Shown piece after piece: positions 16,288 through 23,984 of a DNA stretch of 64,000 nt. The translations under genes were made by a program, and so were the position numbers. A model generated the notes under the pieces. The model ran no database searches and had not been told where the DNA came from. It was given only the letters and a program-made list of their open reading frames with translations. Within the stretch, counting starts at the first letter, position 1. Every line of letters starts with the position of its first letter. Location: NCBI RefSeq assembly GCF_003555505.1, contig NZ_CP032152.1, positions 1,302,001 to 1,366,000 on the forward strand, in the 5' to 3' direction. The DNA is from Thermosynechococcus sichuanensis E542. Lineage in GTDB: Bacteria > Cyanobacteriota > Cyanobacteriia > Thermosynechococcales > Thermosynechococcaceae.

Positions 16288-17541
16288 ATGGCTGTGTCCA
16301 CCAGTGTCCGCAACTATATGATTGTTACCCTCGCCTACTGGGGGTTCACGATTACCGATGGCGCACTGCGGATGCTAGTGCTGCTCTACTTTAACCAGAT
16401 TGGTTACACACCGCTGCAAATTGCCTTCCTGTTCCTCTTTTATGAAATTTTTGGCATTGTCACCAACTTTCTCGGTGGCTGGATTGGTTCCCGTTTAGGA
16501 CTGAATGTCACCCTCTACGCGGGCATTGGTTTACAGGTGGTCTCGCTGATCATGCTCACACCCCTGACGCCGGACTGGCCTTTGTGGTTTGCGGTGCCCT
16601 ATGTGATGGCCGCACAGGCGATGTCGGGGGTAGCCAAAGACCTGACAAAGATGAGTTCCAAGAGTGCCATTCGCTTGGTGGTGCCCCAAGAAGCAGAGTC
16701 ACGGCTCTTTAAGTGGGTAGCAATTCTCACTGGCTCGAAAAATGCCCTCAAGGGAGTGGGATTCTTTGTTGGTAGTGTGCTGTTGACGTTGACGGGCTTT
16801 ACGGCGTCCCTATGGATCATGGCGATCGCCCTCATCCTCATCATGTTTACTGGTTTCTTGCTGCCACGGGGAATGGGGCAGATCAAAAAGAAAATCAAAT
16901 TTCGCCAACTCTTTTCCAAGAGCAAGGAGATCAATATCCTTTCCGCTGCTCGCTTTTTCCTTTTTGGTGCACGGGATGTTTGGTTTGTGGTGGGGTTGCC
17001 CGTCTATCTGCAAAGTGTCCTCAACTGGTCATTTTATGAAGTGGGGGGCTTTCTTGCCCTGTGGGTCATTGGCTATGGCGGTGTCCAATCCTCGGCACCG
17101 GTGCTGTTGAAATATCTCAATCGCGGTCGCCCTCCCCAAGCCGTCACCATTCAGTTTTGGACGTTTACGCTGACGATTGTGCCAGCCGTCATTGCCTTGG
17201 GCTTGATGAGCAACTGGAATCCCAATGCGGTGATTATTGGTGGCTTGCTTCTGTTTGGTTTGATTTTCGCCATGAATTCGGCAGTCCACTCCTACTTGGT
17301 GCTGGCCTACACCGATGATGAAAAGGTGGCCTTGAATGTTGGCTTTTACTACATGGCCAATTCCGGCGGGCGACTGGCAGGAACCGTTCTCTCTGGCCTC
17401 ATCTATCAAATTTGGGGCATTGTCGGCTGTTTGTGGGTTTCGATGGTCTTTGTCCTCTGTGCTGGACTCATTTCTCTGAAGCTCGAGGATCCAAAACGGC
17501 AGCAGCCCTATTCCTCCTTGGCCGTGGGCGATGGTGAATAA
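16288..17541 (+). CDS. arsJ: Organoarsenical efflux MFS permease ArsJ
   Basis: A 417-residue major-facilitator protein with about 12 membrane helices; typical segments are RNYMIVTLAYWGFTITDGAL at the start, LGGWIGSRLGLNVTLYAGIG, and MSGVAKDLTKMSSKSAIR in the first half. It is predicted to export 1-arseno-3-phosphoglycerate, so that arsenate is removed once incorporated by the neighbouring GAPDH. RBS AAGGAG is 6 bases upstream of the ATG. The pair lacks arsR, arsC or acr3 neighbours. Confidence 0.9.
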   Translation: MAVSTSVRNYMIVTLAYWGFTITDGALRMLVLLYFNQIGYTPLQIAFLFLFYEIFGIVTNFLGGWIGSRLGLNVTLYAGIGLQVVSLIMLTPLTPDWPLWFAVPYVMAAQAMSGVAKDLTKMSSKSAIRLVVPQEAESRLFKWVAILTGSKNALKGVGFFVGSVLLTLTGFTASLWIMAIALILIMFTGFLLPRGMGQIKKKIKFRQLFSKSKEINILSAARFFLFGARDVWFVVGLPVYLQSVLNWSFYEVGGFLALWVIGYGGVQSSAPVLLKYLNRGRPPQAVTIQFWTFTLTIVPAVIALGLMSNWNPNAVIIGGLLLFGLIFAMNSAVHSYLVLAYTDDEKVALNVGFYYMANSGGRLAGTVLSGLIYQIWGIVGCLWVSMVFVLCAGLISLKLEDPKRQQPYSSLAVGDGE

Positions 17542-17620
17542 ATGCAACATTTCCCCGGATGGGCTACAACTGAATAGAATTAAGGTAAAGGTACAGTTCT
17601 TTTCGCAAGGATGAGATATC

Positions 17621-17646
17621 CTCAACACGGTAAAAGCACGTGTGAG
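17621..17646. other. Hairpin in the gap after arsJ
   Basis: CTCAACACG (17621-17629) pairs with CGTGTGAG (17639-17646) with one bulged A. There is no U-run, so it is not a standard terminator; it lies 58 bases before the next gene and may be part of its leader. Confidence 0.25.
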
Positions 17647-17703
17647 ACAGGGTAATACTTCCAGAAAAGGGCTGTAGGAGAGGTTCCCCGAGGAATTGCC
17701 ATT

Positions 17704-18003
17704 ATGATGCTCCCCCAAGAAATCATCGGCCAAAAGGTGTGGTTGGAAGTGGAACCCGAAGATGCCTACTATCCGGGTGAGAAAATTCGTGTACAGGCGG
17801 AGATTAGCCAGCCTACCGCTCCCCCTTGGTACTATGCTCGCTACATTAATCCGCCCCGCTGGTTCCGTACCCAAGGCCAGTGGCTCACCCACCATGAAGC
17901 TGAAATGGCAGTGCTCCTGAATCCCGTCTTGGAGGACTTGGAGCTGGAGGAAGAAGACTACGACGGCGATGAACTGACGAATGGCGATTTTAGCGATCGC
18001 TAG
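17704..18003 (+). CDS. Small acidic protein, unrecognised
   Basis: 99 residues. The first two thirds look like a compact beta-rich domain: IIGQKVWLEVEPEDAYYPGEKIRVQAEI, then aromatic WYYARYINPPRWFR and LTHHEAEMAVLLNP. It ends with a very acidic tail (LEDLELEEEDYDGDEL). No signal peptide or membrane helix. ATG 17704 and 17707 are both possible. I do not recognise the family; coding character is supported by a continuous ordered frame in a gap between well-defined genes. Confidence 0.65.
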   Translation: MMLPQEIIGQKVWLEVEPEDAYYPGEKIRVQAEISQPTAPPWYYARYINPPRWFRTQGQWLTHHEAEMAVLLNPVLEDLELEEEDYDGDELTNGDFSDR

Positions 18004-18065
18004 GCGTGTCTCGGGTGTGTTGGTCGGGGTGGCGATCGCCCACTGTTAGCTGTTATACTAATCTT

Positions 18066-18159
18066 TACGAAGAGTGGTGTATTGGCAGCACCCATGAACG
18101 TTCTATTGTGAACGGTTCAAGAGTCTCCTTCCCCTAGGGAAGTGGGAGTGTCATTTTTT
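18066..18159 (+). ncRNA. Candidate structured small RNA or detached leader upstream of rimP
   Basis: An extended -10 box TGTTATACT (18051-18059) precedes a non-coding stretch with three successive hairpins: GGTG/CACC (18076-18079 with 18089-18092), a 9-bp stem with one bulge (18095-18103 with 18110-18119, loop TATTGT), and CTCC-TTCCC with GGGAA-GGAG (18125-18133 with 18137-18148) followed by TTTTTT (18154-18159). The predicted transcript is about 94 bases. It fits no tRNA cloverleaf. It may be a free RNA or the 5' leader of rimP-nusA. Confidence 0.45.
18125..18159 (+). terminator. Intrinsic terminator of the candidate RNA
   Basis: Stem CTCC-TTCCC / GGGAA-GGAG with loop CTA and a 3-base bulge on the right arm, then six Ts at 18154-18159. 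Confidence 0.5.
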
Positions 18160-18175
18160 GAGATTGTTTGGGTGT

Positions 18176-18199
18176 GGTGGGCAATGTCCCGCCTTTTTT
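18176..18199 (+). terminator. Intrinsic terminator or attenuator directly before rimP
   Basis: GGTGGG (18176-18181) pairs with CCCGCC (18188-18193) around a 6-base loop, followed at once by six Ts (18194-18199). The rimP ATG comes 7 bases later, so rimP has no ordinary upstream ribosome site apart from this structure. The position suggests control of the rimP-nusA operon by termination; NusA itself promotes pausing and hairpin termination. Confidence 0.6.
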
Positions 18200-18206
18200 A
18201 TTTCCT

Positions 18207-18680
18207 ATGCAGATACAGATGCTTTTGCCTGTGGTGCAAACCCTTGCGCAGCAGGTGGCCGACCAAGAACACCTTGATCTGGTGAGTGTACAGTGGCTTA
18301 CCCATCAATCGCCACCCATTTTGCGGGTGGAGGTGCGCCATCCTGAGAATGACACCAGCCTAGAGGATTGTGAACGGCTGAGTCGGGCACTGGAGATGGC
18401 TTTGGATGGGCTGCCGGAGCTGGAGTTTGCCTACGTTCTTGAGGTGTCGAGTCCCGGCCTGTCGGATTACTTGAGTAGCGATCGCGACTTTGATGCCTTT
18501 CGCGGCTTTCCCGTGCGGGTGACGACCATTGCACCCCATCGGGGCAAAACCCTTTGGGAGGGCAACCTGATTCGCCGTGACGAGGTGAATGTCTATCTCA
18601 ATCAACGGGGGCGATCGCTGGCAATTCCCCGCTCACTCATTGCCAGTGTGCAACTGTACACCCCCAGCGGTGAACCCTAG
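18207..18680 (+). CDS. rimP: Ribosome maturation factor RimP
   Basis: Helps assemble the 30S subunit. About 157 residues from ATG 18207 (MQIQMLLPVVQTLAQQVADQ); 18219 is also possible and the TTG at 18168 is less likely. The RimP N-terminal domain has DLVSVQW...LRVEVRHPENDTSLEDCERLSR and the highly conserved YVLEVSSPGLSDYLSSDRDF; the SH3-like C-terminal part has RVTTIAPHRGKTLWEGNL. It precedes nusA by 42 bases, a conserved pair in bacteria. Confidence 0.92.
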   Translation: MQIQMLLPVVQTLAQQVADQEHLDLVSVQWLTHQSPPILRVEVRHPENDTSLEDCERLSRALEMALDGLPELEFAYVLEVSSPGLSDYLSSDRDFDAFRGFPVRVTTIAPHRGKTLWEGNLIRRDEVNVYLNQRGRSLAIPRSLIASVQLYTPSGEP

Positions 18681-18722
18681 CTCAGATTGATTTTATCCAG
18701 ATAAATGAGGTTGTAACGGACG

Positions 18723-19910
18723 ATGACCATCTATCGCTTACCCGGCCTACGGGCCATGATCAATGAAATTAGCCAAGAGCGAAACTTACCCAAGCACGCA
18801 GTGCACCAAGCCCTGAAGGAAGCGCTGCTCAAGGGATACGAACGCTATCGCCGCAGTCTGCGCCCGGATCATAGTCACTTTGAGGACGATCACTTTGCCA
18901 ACTTTGAGGTGGAACTAGACACTGAGCAGGAGGGCTTCCGCGTTTTGGCCACCAAAACAATTACCGAAACGGTGCAGAACCCGGATCGCGAGATTGCCCT
19001 TGCCGATGTGATTGAGGTGGTGCAGGATGCCCGTGTTGGCGATACCGTGCTGTTGGATGTAACCCCTGACCATCAGGAATTTGGCCGCATGGCCGCCATG
19101 CAAACAAAACAAGTGCTGGCACAAAAACTGCGGGATCAACAGCGTCGCTTGGTGCAAGAGGAATTCAAAGACCTTGAGGGCACGGTACTCATGGGGCGAG
19201 TGCTCCGCTTTGAGCGGCGATCGGTGATTATGGCGGTGCGCAGCGATGCCAGCCAACCGGAGGTGGAGGCCGAACTGCCGAAACGGGAACAACTTCCCAA
19301 CGATAACTACCGCGCCAACTCCACCTTCAAGGTGTATCTCAAGCGCGTCAAAGAGGGACCTCAGCGCGGCCCCCAATTGGAGGTTTCCCGTGCCGATGCT
19401 GGCTTGGTGGTCTATCTCTTTGCCAATGAAGTGCCTGAAATTGAGGATGAAGTGGTGCGGATTGTGGCCATTGCCCGCGAAGCCAATCCCCCGAATCATA
19501 AAGTTGGACCCCGCACCAAAATTGCGGTGGATACCCTAGAACGGGATGTCGATCCGGTGGGTGCCTGTATTGGGGCACGGGGATCCCGCATTCAAGCGGT
19601 GGTCAATGAACTGCGGGGGGAAAAAATTGATGTGATCCGCTGGTCACCGGATCCCGCCACCTATATTGCCAATTCCCTCAGTCCAGCGCCGGTGGAGGAG
19701 GTGCGGCTCATTAATCCCGAAGCCCGTATTGCCCACGTCCTTGTGGCGCCGGATAAGGTCTCCCAAGCCATTGGTAAGGAAGGCCAAAATGTGCGCTTGG
19801 CCACTCGCCTCACGGGCTGGAAAATCGAGGTGCGCGATAGCTCCCAATACAACTACGAAGAGGAGGATCGCTTGGCCATGGCCGCCCTCGAAGAACAGGT
19901 TGCCAGTTAG
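18723..19910 (+). CDS. nusA: Transcription termination/antitermination factor NusA
   Basis: Binds RNA polymerase and controls pausing, termination and antitermination. The 395-residue protein has the N-terminal polymerase-binding domain (about 1-130), an S1 domain (GTVLMGRVLRFERRSVIM near 155), and two KH domains with GARGSRIQAVVNELRGEKID and IGKEGQNVRLATRLTGWKIE. It lacks the C-terminal acidic repeats of the E. coli protein, as in other cyanobacteria. ylxR follows after 2 bases. Confidence 0.96.
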   Translation: MTIYRLPGLRAMINEISQERNLPKHAVHQALKEALLKGYERYRRSLRPDHSHFEDDHFANFEVELDTEQEGFRVLATKTITETVQNPDREIALADVIEVVQDARVGDTVLLDVTPDHQEFGRMAAMQTKQVLAQKLRDQQRRLVQEEFKDLEGTVLMGRVLRFERRSVIMAVRSDASQPEVEAELPKREQLPNDNYRANSTFKVYLKRVKEGPQRGPQLEVSRADAGLVVYLFANEVPEIEDEVVRIVAIAREANPPNHKVGPRTKIAVDTLERDVDPVGACIGARGSRIQAVVNELRGEKIDVIRWSPDPATYIANSLSPAPVEEVRLINPEARIAHVLVAPDKVSQAIGKEGQNVRLATRLTGWKIEVRDSSQYNYEEEDRLAMAALEEQVAS

Positions 19911-19912
19911 GA

Positions 19913-20179
19913 ATGATGGCTGTTCCCCAACGTCGCTGTGTGGCCTGTGGCCGCTTGGCCGATCGCTCAGAGTTTTGGCGAATTGTGCGCTGCTGGCCCG
20001 ATCAAACGGTGCAGTTGGATCGGGGGATGGGGCGATCGGCTTATCTGTGTCCCACGGCGGCGTGTCTCAAGGTGGCCAAACAAAAAAAACGCTTGGCGCG
20101 ATCGCTCCGCTGTCCGATTCCCGAGGATATCTTTACCACCCTTGCTGCTCGCCTAGATGCCCATCACAACCATGACTGA
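19913..20179 (+). CDS. ylxR: YlxR (DUF448) RNA-binding protein
   Basis: 88 residues with the family motif RRCVACGRLADRSEFWRIVR at the start and GRSAYLCPTAACLKVAKQKKRLARSL, giving a basic groove for RNA. It normally sits in a nusA-ylxR-infB operon. Here it follows nusA by two bases but is followed by bioA, whose start lies inside its last codons. In Bacillus and other bacteria YlxR has been linked to gene regulation and RNase P; that is not tested here. Confidence 0.9.
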   Translation: MMAVPQRRCVACGRLADRSEFWRIVRCWPDQTVQLDRGMGRSAYLCPTAACLKVAKQKKRLARSLRCPIPEDIFTTLAARLDAHHNHD

Positions 20180-21482
20180 CTCCCCCATTTGGCAGCCTTT
20201 TACACAAATGAAAACGGCGGATGCGCCCCTGAAGGTGGGGCGTGCCCAAGGTGCTCGCCTTGAACTGAGCGATGGTCGGCAGATTATTGATGCCATTTCC
20301 AGTTGGTGGGTGACGCTCCATGGCCATAGCCATCCTGTGCTAGCTAAAGCGCTCTATGAGCAGGCGCAAACCCTTGAGCACGTCATTTTTGCCGGCTTTA
20401 CCCATGAGCCAGCGGAGCAGCTTGCCCAACTGCTGTGTGCCCACACCCCAGCGGGGTTACAACGGGTCTTTTTTTCCGACAATGGCTCAACTGCCGTGGA
20501 AGTGGCCCTGAAGATGGCCTACCAGTATTGGCAGCGGCGAGATCAACCCCAGCGATCGCGCTTCATTGGCTTTGGCGGGGGGTACCATGGCGATACCCTT
20601 GGGGCAATGACCGTCGGCCAAAGTTCCCCCTGGTGGCAACCCTTTCAACCCCTGCTCCCTCCCTTGACGATCTTGCCCTACCCAGCAACCTATCCGGGCG
20701 ATCCAGAGGTCGAGACCAAGGAGGCACAGGCGATCGCGCAACTGGAGGACACCCTGAAGGCAGACCCCGATGCCTATGCTGCTCTCTTCATTGAGCCACT
20801 CGTACAGGGGGCAGGGGGAATGCGCATGTGTCGTCCCTCGTTTTTGCAAGCCATTGCTGAGATTGCCAAGGCCTATGGTGTGTTAGTCGTCTATGACGAG
20901 GTGATGACGGGGTTTGGCCGCACCGGTGCCCTCTTTGCCTGTGAGAAAGCGGGGACACAACCGGATCTCCTTTGTCTATCTAAGGGATTATCGGGAGGCT
21001 GCTTGCCCATTGCCGTCACCTTGGCCACTGAGGAAATTTACCAAGCCTTTTATGATGATGACCCCACGCGAGCCTTTTACCACAGTCACTCTTATACGGG
21101 GAATCCCTTAGCCTGTGCGGTGAGTGTGGCTTCATTTCAATTGCTGCTTGCGGAACCTGAAGCCTACCAAGGCCTAGAGGCGCGTCATTGGCAGTGTCAA
21201 CAACAGTATCTTGCGGATGTCGGTAATCTCAAGCAATTTCGTACCTGTGGCACGATCGCAGCCATGGAACTGGAGACAGAGGCTTCCTACTTTAGCACTC
21301 TTGTGCCCCAACTGCGCCGCCGCTTTATTGAGTTGGGGGTTCTCCTGCGGCCTCTGGGGAATACGTTGTATATTTTGCCCCCCTACTGTATTACTGATGC
21401 GGAATTAGCCACGGTCTATCAAGCCATCCGCCAAGTGGCGATCGAGGTTGCCGAAGGTTATTTCGCAGTGGCCTCTGTTTGA
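20172..21482 (+). CDS. bioA: Adenosylmethionine-8-amino-7-oxononanoate aminotransferase BioA
   Basis: PLP enzyme that transfers the amino group of SAM to KAPA to make DAPA in biotin synthesis. 436 residues. The BioA-specific SSWWVTLHGHSHP is near residue 44; YHGDTLGAMTVG, the PLP aspartate region VVYDEVMTGFGRTG and the lysine region CLSKGLSGGCLP are present. ATG 20172 overlaps the ylxR stop by 8 bases. No other bio gene is nearby. It converges on the DUF1823-like gene with a 25-base overlap. Confidence 0.94.
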   Translation: MTDSPIWQPFTQMKTADAPLKVGRAQGARLELSDGRQIIDAISSWWVTLHGHSHPVLAKALYEQAQTLEHVIFAGFTHEPAEQLAQLLCAHTPAGLQRVFFSDNGSTAVEVALKMAYQYWQRRDQPQRSRFIGFGGGYHGDTLGAMTVGQSSPWWQPFQPLLPPLTILPYPATYPGDPEVETKEAQAIAQLEDTLKADPDAYAALFIEPLVQGAGGMRMCRPSFLQAIAEIAKAYGVLVVYDEVMTGFGRTGALFACEKAGTQPDLLCLSKGLSGGCLPIAVTLATEEIYQAFYDDDPTRAFYHSHSYTGNPLACAVSVASFQLLLAEPEAYQGLEARHWQCQQQYLADVGNLKQFRTCGTIAAMELETEASYFSTLVPQLRRRFIELGVLLRPLGNTLYILPPYCITDAELATVYQAIRQVAIEVAEGYFAVASV

Positions 21483-21850
21483 GTGGCCATGTAGCTGAGG
21501 AGCCAATTGACCGCAGTGGCACGGCGGGTACGGCGGGGGTTGAGTTCCTTGATCTCATAGCCGGCAAAGCCCAACTGTTCTTTGAGCAATTGCTTGTGGG
21601 CAGGGGGAATGGAGCGGGTGAGCTTGACAATGGCGGGGCGGCTGCCCATGAAGTCGGGGGGCTGGGGATAGTCTTGCTGCCATTCGGGGGGCACGCGATC
21701 GCTCTGCCAAGTTTGGCTGTGGGCGTCATAGCGATAGCCTAAGCAGTGCCATAGGAGCTGATTGACCGTAGCATCATCCAATTCTTCATTGAGAATTTGC
21801 CATAACGTGGCTTCTGTGAGAGGAGGGAGTGGCGAATCAGCGCTATTCAT
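21458..21850 (-). CDS. DUF1823-like conserved protein
   Basis: 130 residues of unknown function, resembling a family found in cyanobacteria and plastids. Visible blocks are LTEATLWQILNEELDDATVNQLLWHCLGYRYD, VPPEWQQDYPQPPDFMGSRP and LLKEQLGFAGYEIKELNPRRTRRATAVNWLL. No signal peptide or membrane helix. It has its own upstream gap with lepB (divergent, 74 bases) and its 3' end overlaps bioA by 25 bases in opposite orientation. Confidence 0.75.
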   Translation of the reverse strand: MNSADSPLPPLTEATLWQILNEELDDATVNQLLWHCLGYRYDAHSQTWQSDRVPPEWQQDYPQPPDFMGSRPAIVKLTRSIPPAHKQLLKEQLGFAGYEIKELNPRRTRRATAVNWLLSYMATQTEATAK

Positions 21851-21924
21851 TCACACTCTAGTAATTAGTCGGTCTACTGAAACCAGTACCATAAAAATGG
21901 TGGTTTCTCTAAATCTGCCCTTAT

Positions 21925-22494
21925 ATGTCTGCTTCGGCAACCAATTCCCCTTCCCGCTGGCGATCGCTACGCAATAATGCCCTGTTGATTGCGGTGGCTG
22001 TGCTGATTACGCTGCTGATTCGCGTGTTTGTGGCGGAGTCCCGCTTTATTCCCTCAGAGTCTATGGAGCCAACGCTGTGGCCGGGCGATCGCATTGTGGT
22101 GGAAAAGATCACCTATCGCCAGCGATCGCCCCAGCCGGGGGATATTGTTGTTTTCCATACCCCACCCCTGTTGCAGACCCTTGGCTATCGCGCCGATCAA
22201 GCTCTAATTAAACGAGTGATTGCCACCGCCGGGGATACAGTTGCCGTTCACGATGGCCGCGTCTGGGTGAACGATCGCCCCCTCGAAGAACCCTACATTG
22301 CTGAGCCACCCGTTTATACGCTACCTGCGGTGACAGTGCCAGACAATATGCTCTTTGTCATGGGGGATAACCGCAACCACAGCAATGACTCCCATATCTG
22401 GGGATTTTTGCCCCTTGAGAATGTCATTGGTCGGGCGATCGCCTGCTATTGGCCCCTCAACCATGCGGGTAAAATTTCCTCCCCGGCTGCCTAA
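21925..22494 (+). CDS. lepB: Signal peptidase I
   Basis: Membrane-bound serine protease that cleaves signal peptides from exported proteins. 189 residues with one N-terminal membrane helix (NALLIAVAVLITLLIRVFV). The catalytic serine is Ser46 in FIPSESMEPTL and the general-base lysine is Lys96 in LIKRVIA; the conserved GDNRNHSNDSHIWGFL box is also present. Shares its stop region with the convergent gene at 22491 (four-base overlap CTAA). Confidence 0.95.
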   Translation: MSASATNSPSRWRSLRNNALLIAVAVLITLLIRVFVAESRFIPSESMEPTLWPGDRIVVEKITYRQRSPQPGDIVVFHTPPLLQTLGYRADQALIKRVIATAGDTVAVHDGRVWVNDRPLEEPYIAEPPVYTLPAVTVPDNMLFVMGDNRNHSNDSHIWGFLPLENVIGRAIACYWPLNHAGKISSPAA

Positions 22495-22805
22495 TAGGTG
22501 ATCAGTCGCATCAGTGTTGGCCTAGCATCATCCACGAGTCCCCATTCAGGAGGCAATGGTACCACTTGTCCCACAGGGCTGGTTTGCATGACTGGGAGGC
22601 AATCGGTCTGCAAACTGTAGTTCCCATTTCGCAGGCTTGCAGGTTGGGCAGGGCGACTGACTTGACAGGTTTTAATGACCGTTGCTCCTACCTGTAGCGT
22701 GCCGTGGGTTTGGCTGTGAGCCAAGGGTGCCCAAGAAAACACCGCTAACCAACTCAAGGCGATCGTGGCGACAAGAGACCGCCGCCAAAACTGCATGCTG
22801 AACAT
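22491..22805 (-). CDS. Small secreted protein, unrecognised
   Basis: 104 residues with a clear signal peptide (RRSLVATIALSWLAVFSWAPLAHS-Q). The mature part is about 73 residues with two cysteines (KTCQV, TDCLP), a possible disulfide, and a proline-rich segment. No family recognised. ATG 22805 or 22796 can serve. The short mature domain beginning GTLQVGATVIKTCQV resembles the opening strand of spore-coat-U/pilin-like proteins, but this is weak. Confidence 0.6.
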   Translation of the reverse strand: MFSMQFWRRSLVATIALSWLAVFSWAPLAHSQTHGTLQVGATVIKTCQVSRPAQPASLRNGNYSLQTDCLPVMQTSPVGQVVPLPPEWGLVDDARPTLMRLITY

Positions 22806-23146
22806 AATTCCCCCGCCTTCTCCTTACCGAGAAGTCATTGACAAAACCACTTGTAACAATTCCTGAGATTGCTTCCCCCGCCTAAAGTATTGATTTTTGA
22901 AGGGCAAATTCTAAAGTTTTGAATGTAAAGTAAAGAGAGTGAACTTAGAGAACCTAAAGAAGGGCTGAAATAGAGCTTGGGAGAGGTTTTCCCTCTACTT
23001 TTATTGTAGGTTTTGTAACCCAAAATATGAGCGATTGTGTATAAAGGTTAATAAATTTTTGCCAAAATATGAAGAAGTGACACACTAAGGATTGGCGTAG
23101 CACGGGGCGATCGCTAGGCTAAAGGCAAACCCTTGGAACCGCCATC
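22806..23146. other. 341-base non-coding gap
   Basis: No gene is supported here. The stretch is AT-rich and contains TATAAA (about 23040) and TTAATAAATTT that could form the promoter of the plus-strand membrane protein at 23147, and an AGAGG/CCTCT hairpin near 22985-23000 followed by a few Ts. One HIP1 palindrome (GCGATCGC) lies near 23107. Confidence 0.4.
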
Positions 23147-23980
23147 ATGTATAGTGAGTCAGAACATACTCCCCAAGCGATCGCTAACCGGTCTTACCAA
23201 GTCCGGATTGGTCAATATCTCAATGAAGGCTGGCAAATTTTCAGCACTCAACCCGCTGCCTACATTGGTTTTCTCATTCTGGCAACCATCATCAATGGTG
23301 TGCTCAACAACATTCCGGGGGCAGGCCCGATTGTTAGCACAATTTTGGCAGGCCTCTTTGCCGCAGGCTACTACTTTTTTGGCTTTCGGATTGCCCGCAA
23401 CCAAAGACCCGAATTTACTAACTTCTTTGACGCCTTCAAAAATAACTACTTTCTACCTATTTTTCTCACGAACCTGATCGTTGCTTTGATTACTAATATC
23501 TTTGTTGTCAGTGCCAGTGTTCTATTCATGATTGCGGGATTGCCCTTCTTTCGCGGGCTTCTCGAGCAAGCGGCTGTTGAAGGTGCTGCACCCGATGAAG
23601 ATATCCGAGAATTGTTAACTCTACTCGATCAACTCCCCACACTTCCTGACGCGCTGACACCTATTTTAATCTTGGCGGGTGCCATCCTGCTGCTGCCGGG
23701 GATTTACTTTGGGGTAGCCTATATGTTTGCAGTGCCGTTGGTGGTGGAACACCGCTTTGATGTGTGGCCAGCCCTAGAAACCAGTCGCCGTTTGGTCTCC
23801 CGTGATTGGTGGAGCTTCTTTTTCCTCAATGTGTCAATTATTTTCTTCAATACTTTGGGCTTTTGCCTCTGCTGTTTGGGGATGCTGGTGACTATTCCTT
23901 GGAGTACCTGCGTGATTGTGGCCGCCTACCGCGATATTATTGGCCTCATGCCCACCACTGACAATACCGACTCGTTTTAG
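23147..23980 (+). CDS. Multi-pass membrane protein, DUF975-like
   Basis: 277 residues with about six hydrophobic helices, e.g. AAYIGFLILATIINGVL, IVSTILAGLFAAGYYFFGF, FLTNLIVALITNIFVVSAS, ALTPILILAGAILLLPGIYFG and FFFLNVSIIFFNTLGFCLCC. The pattern of an N-terminal soluble stretch, AGYYFFGFRIARNQRPEFTNFFDAF and a late FDVWPALETSRRLVSRDWW resembles proteins of the DUF975 and glycerophosphodiesterase-membrane-domain group. Function unknown. The aminotransferase start follows 4 bases after its stop. Confidence 0.7.
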   Translation: MYSESEHTPQAIANRSYQVRIGQYLNEGWQIFSTQPAAYIGFLILATIINGVLNNIPGAGPIVSTILAGLFAAGYYFFGFRIARNQRPEFTNFFDAFKNNYFLPIFLTNLIVALITNIFVVSASVLFMIAGLPFFRGLLEQAAVEGAAPDEDIRELLTLLDQLPTLPDALTPILILAGAILLLPGIYFGVAYMFAVPLVVEHRFDVWPALETSRRLVSRDWWSFFFLNVSIIFFNTLGFCLCCLGMLVTIPWSTCVIVAAYRDIIGLMPTTDNTDSF

Positions 23981-23984
23981 TGCA

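Noticed and set aside
18066-18160. Possible tRNA at the hairpin-rich element
   Set aside because: The stems do not form a cloverleaf, there is no anticodon arm of normal size, and the end is a U-run terminator.
22835-23023. 62-codon minus-strand frame in the gap upstream of 23147
   Set aside because: Sits in an AT-rich non-coding gap with no ribosome site and no recognisable protein character.
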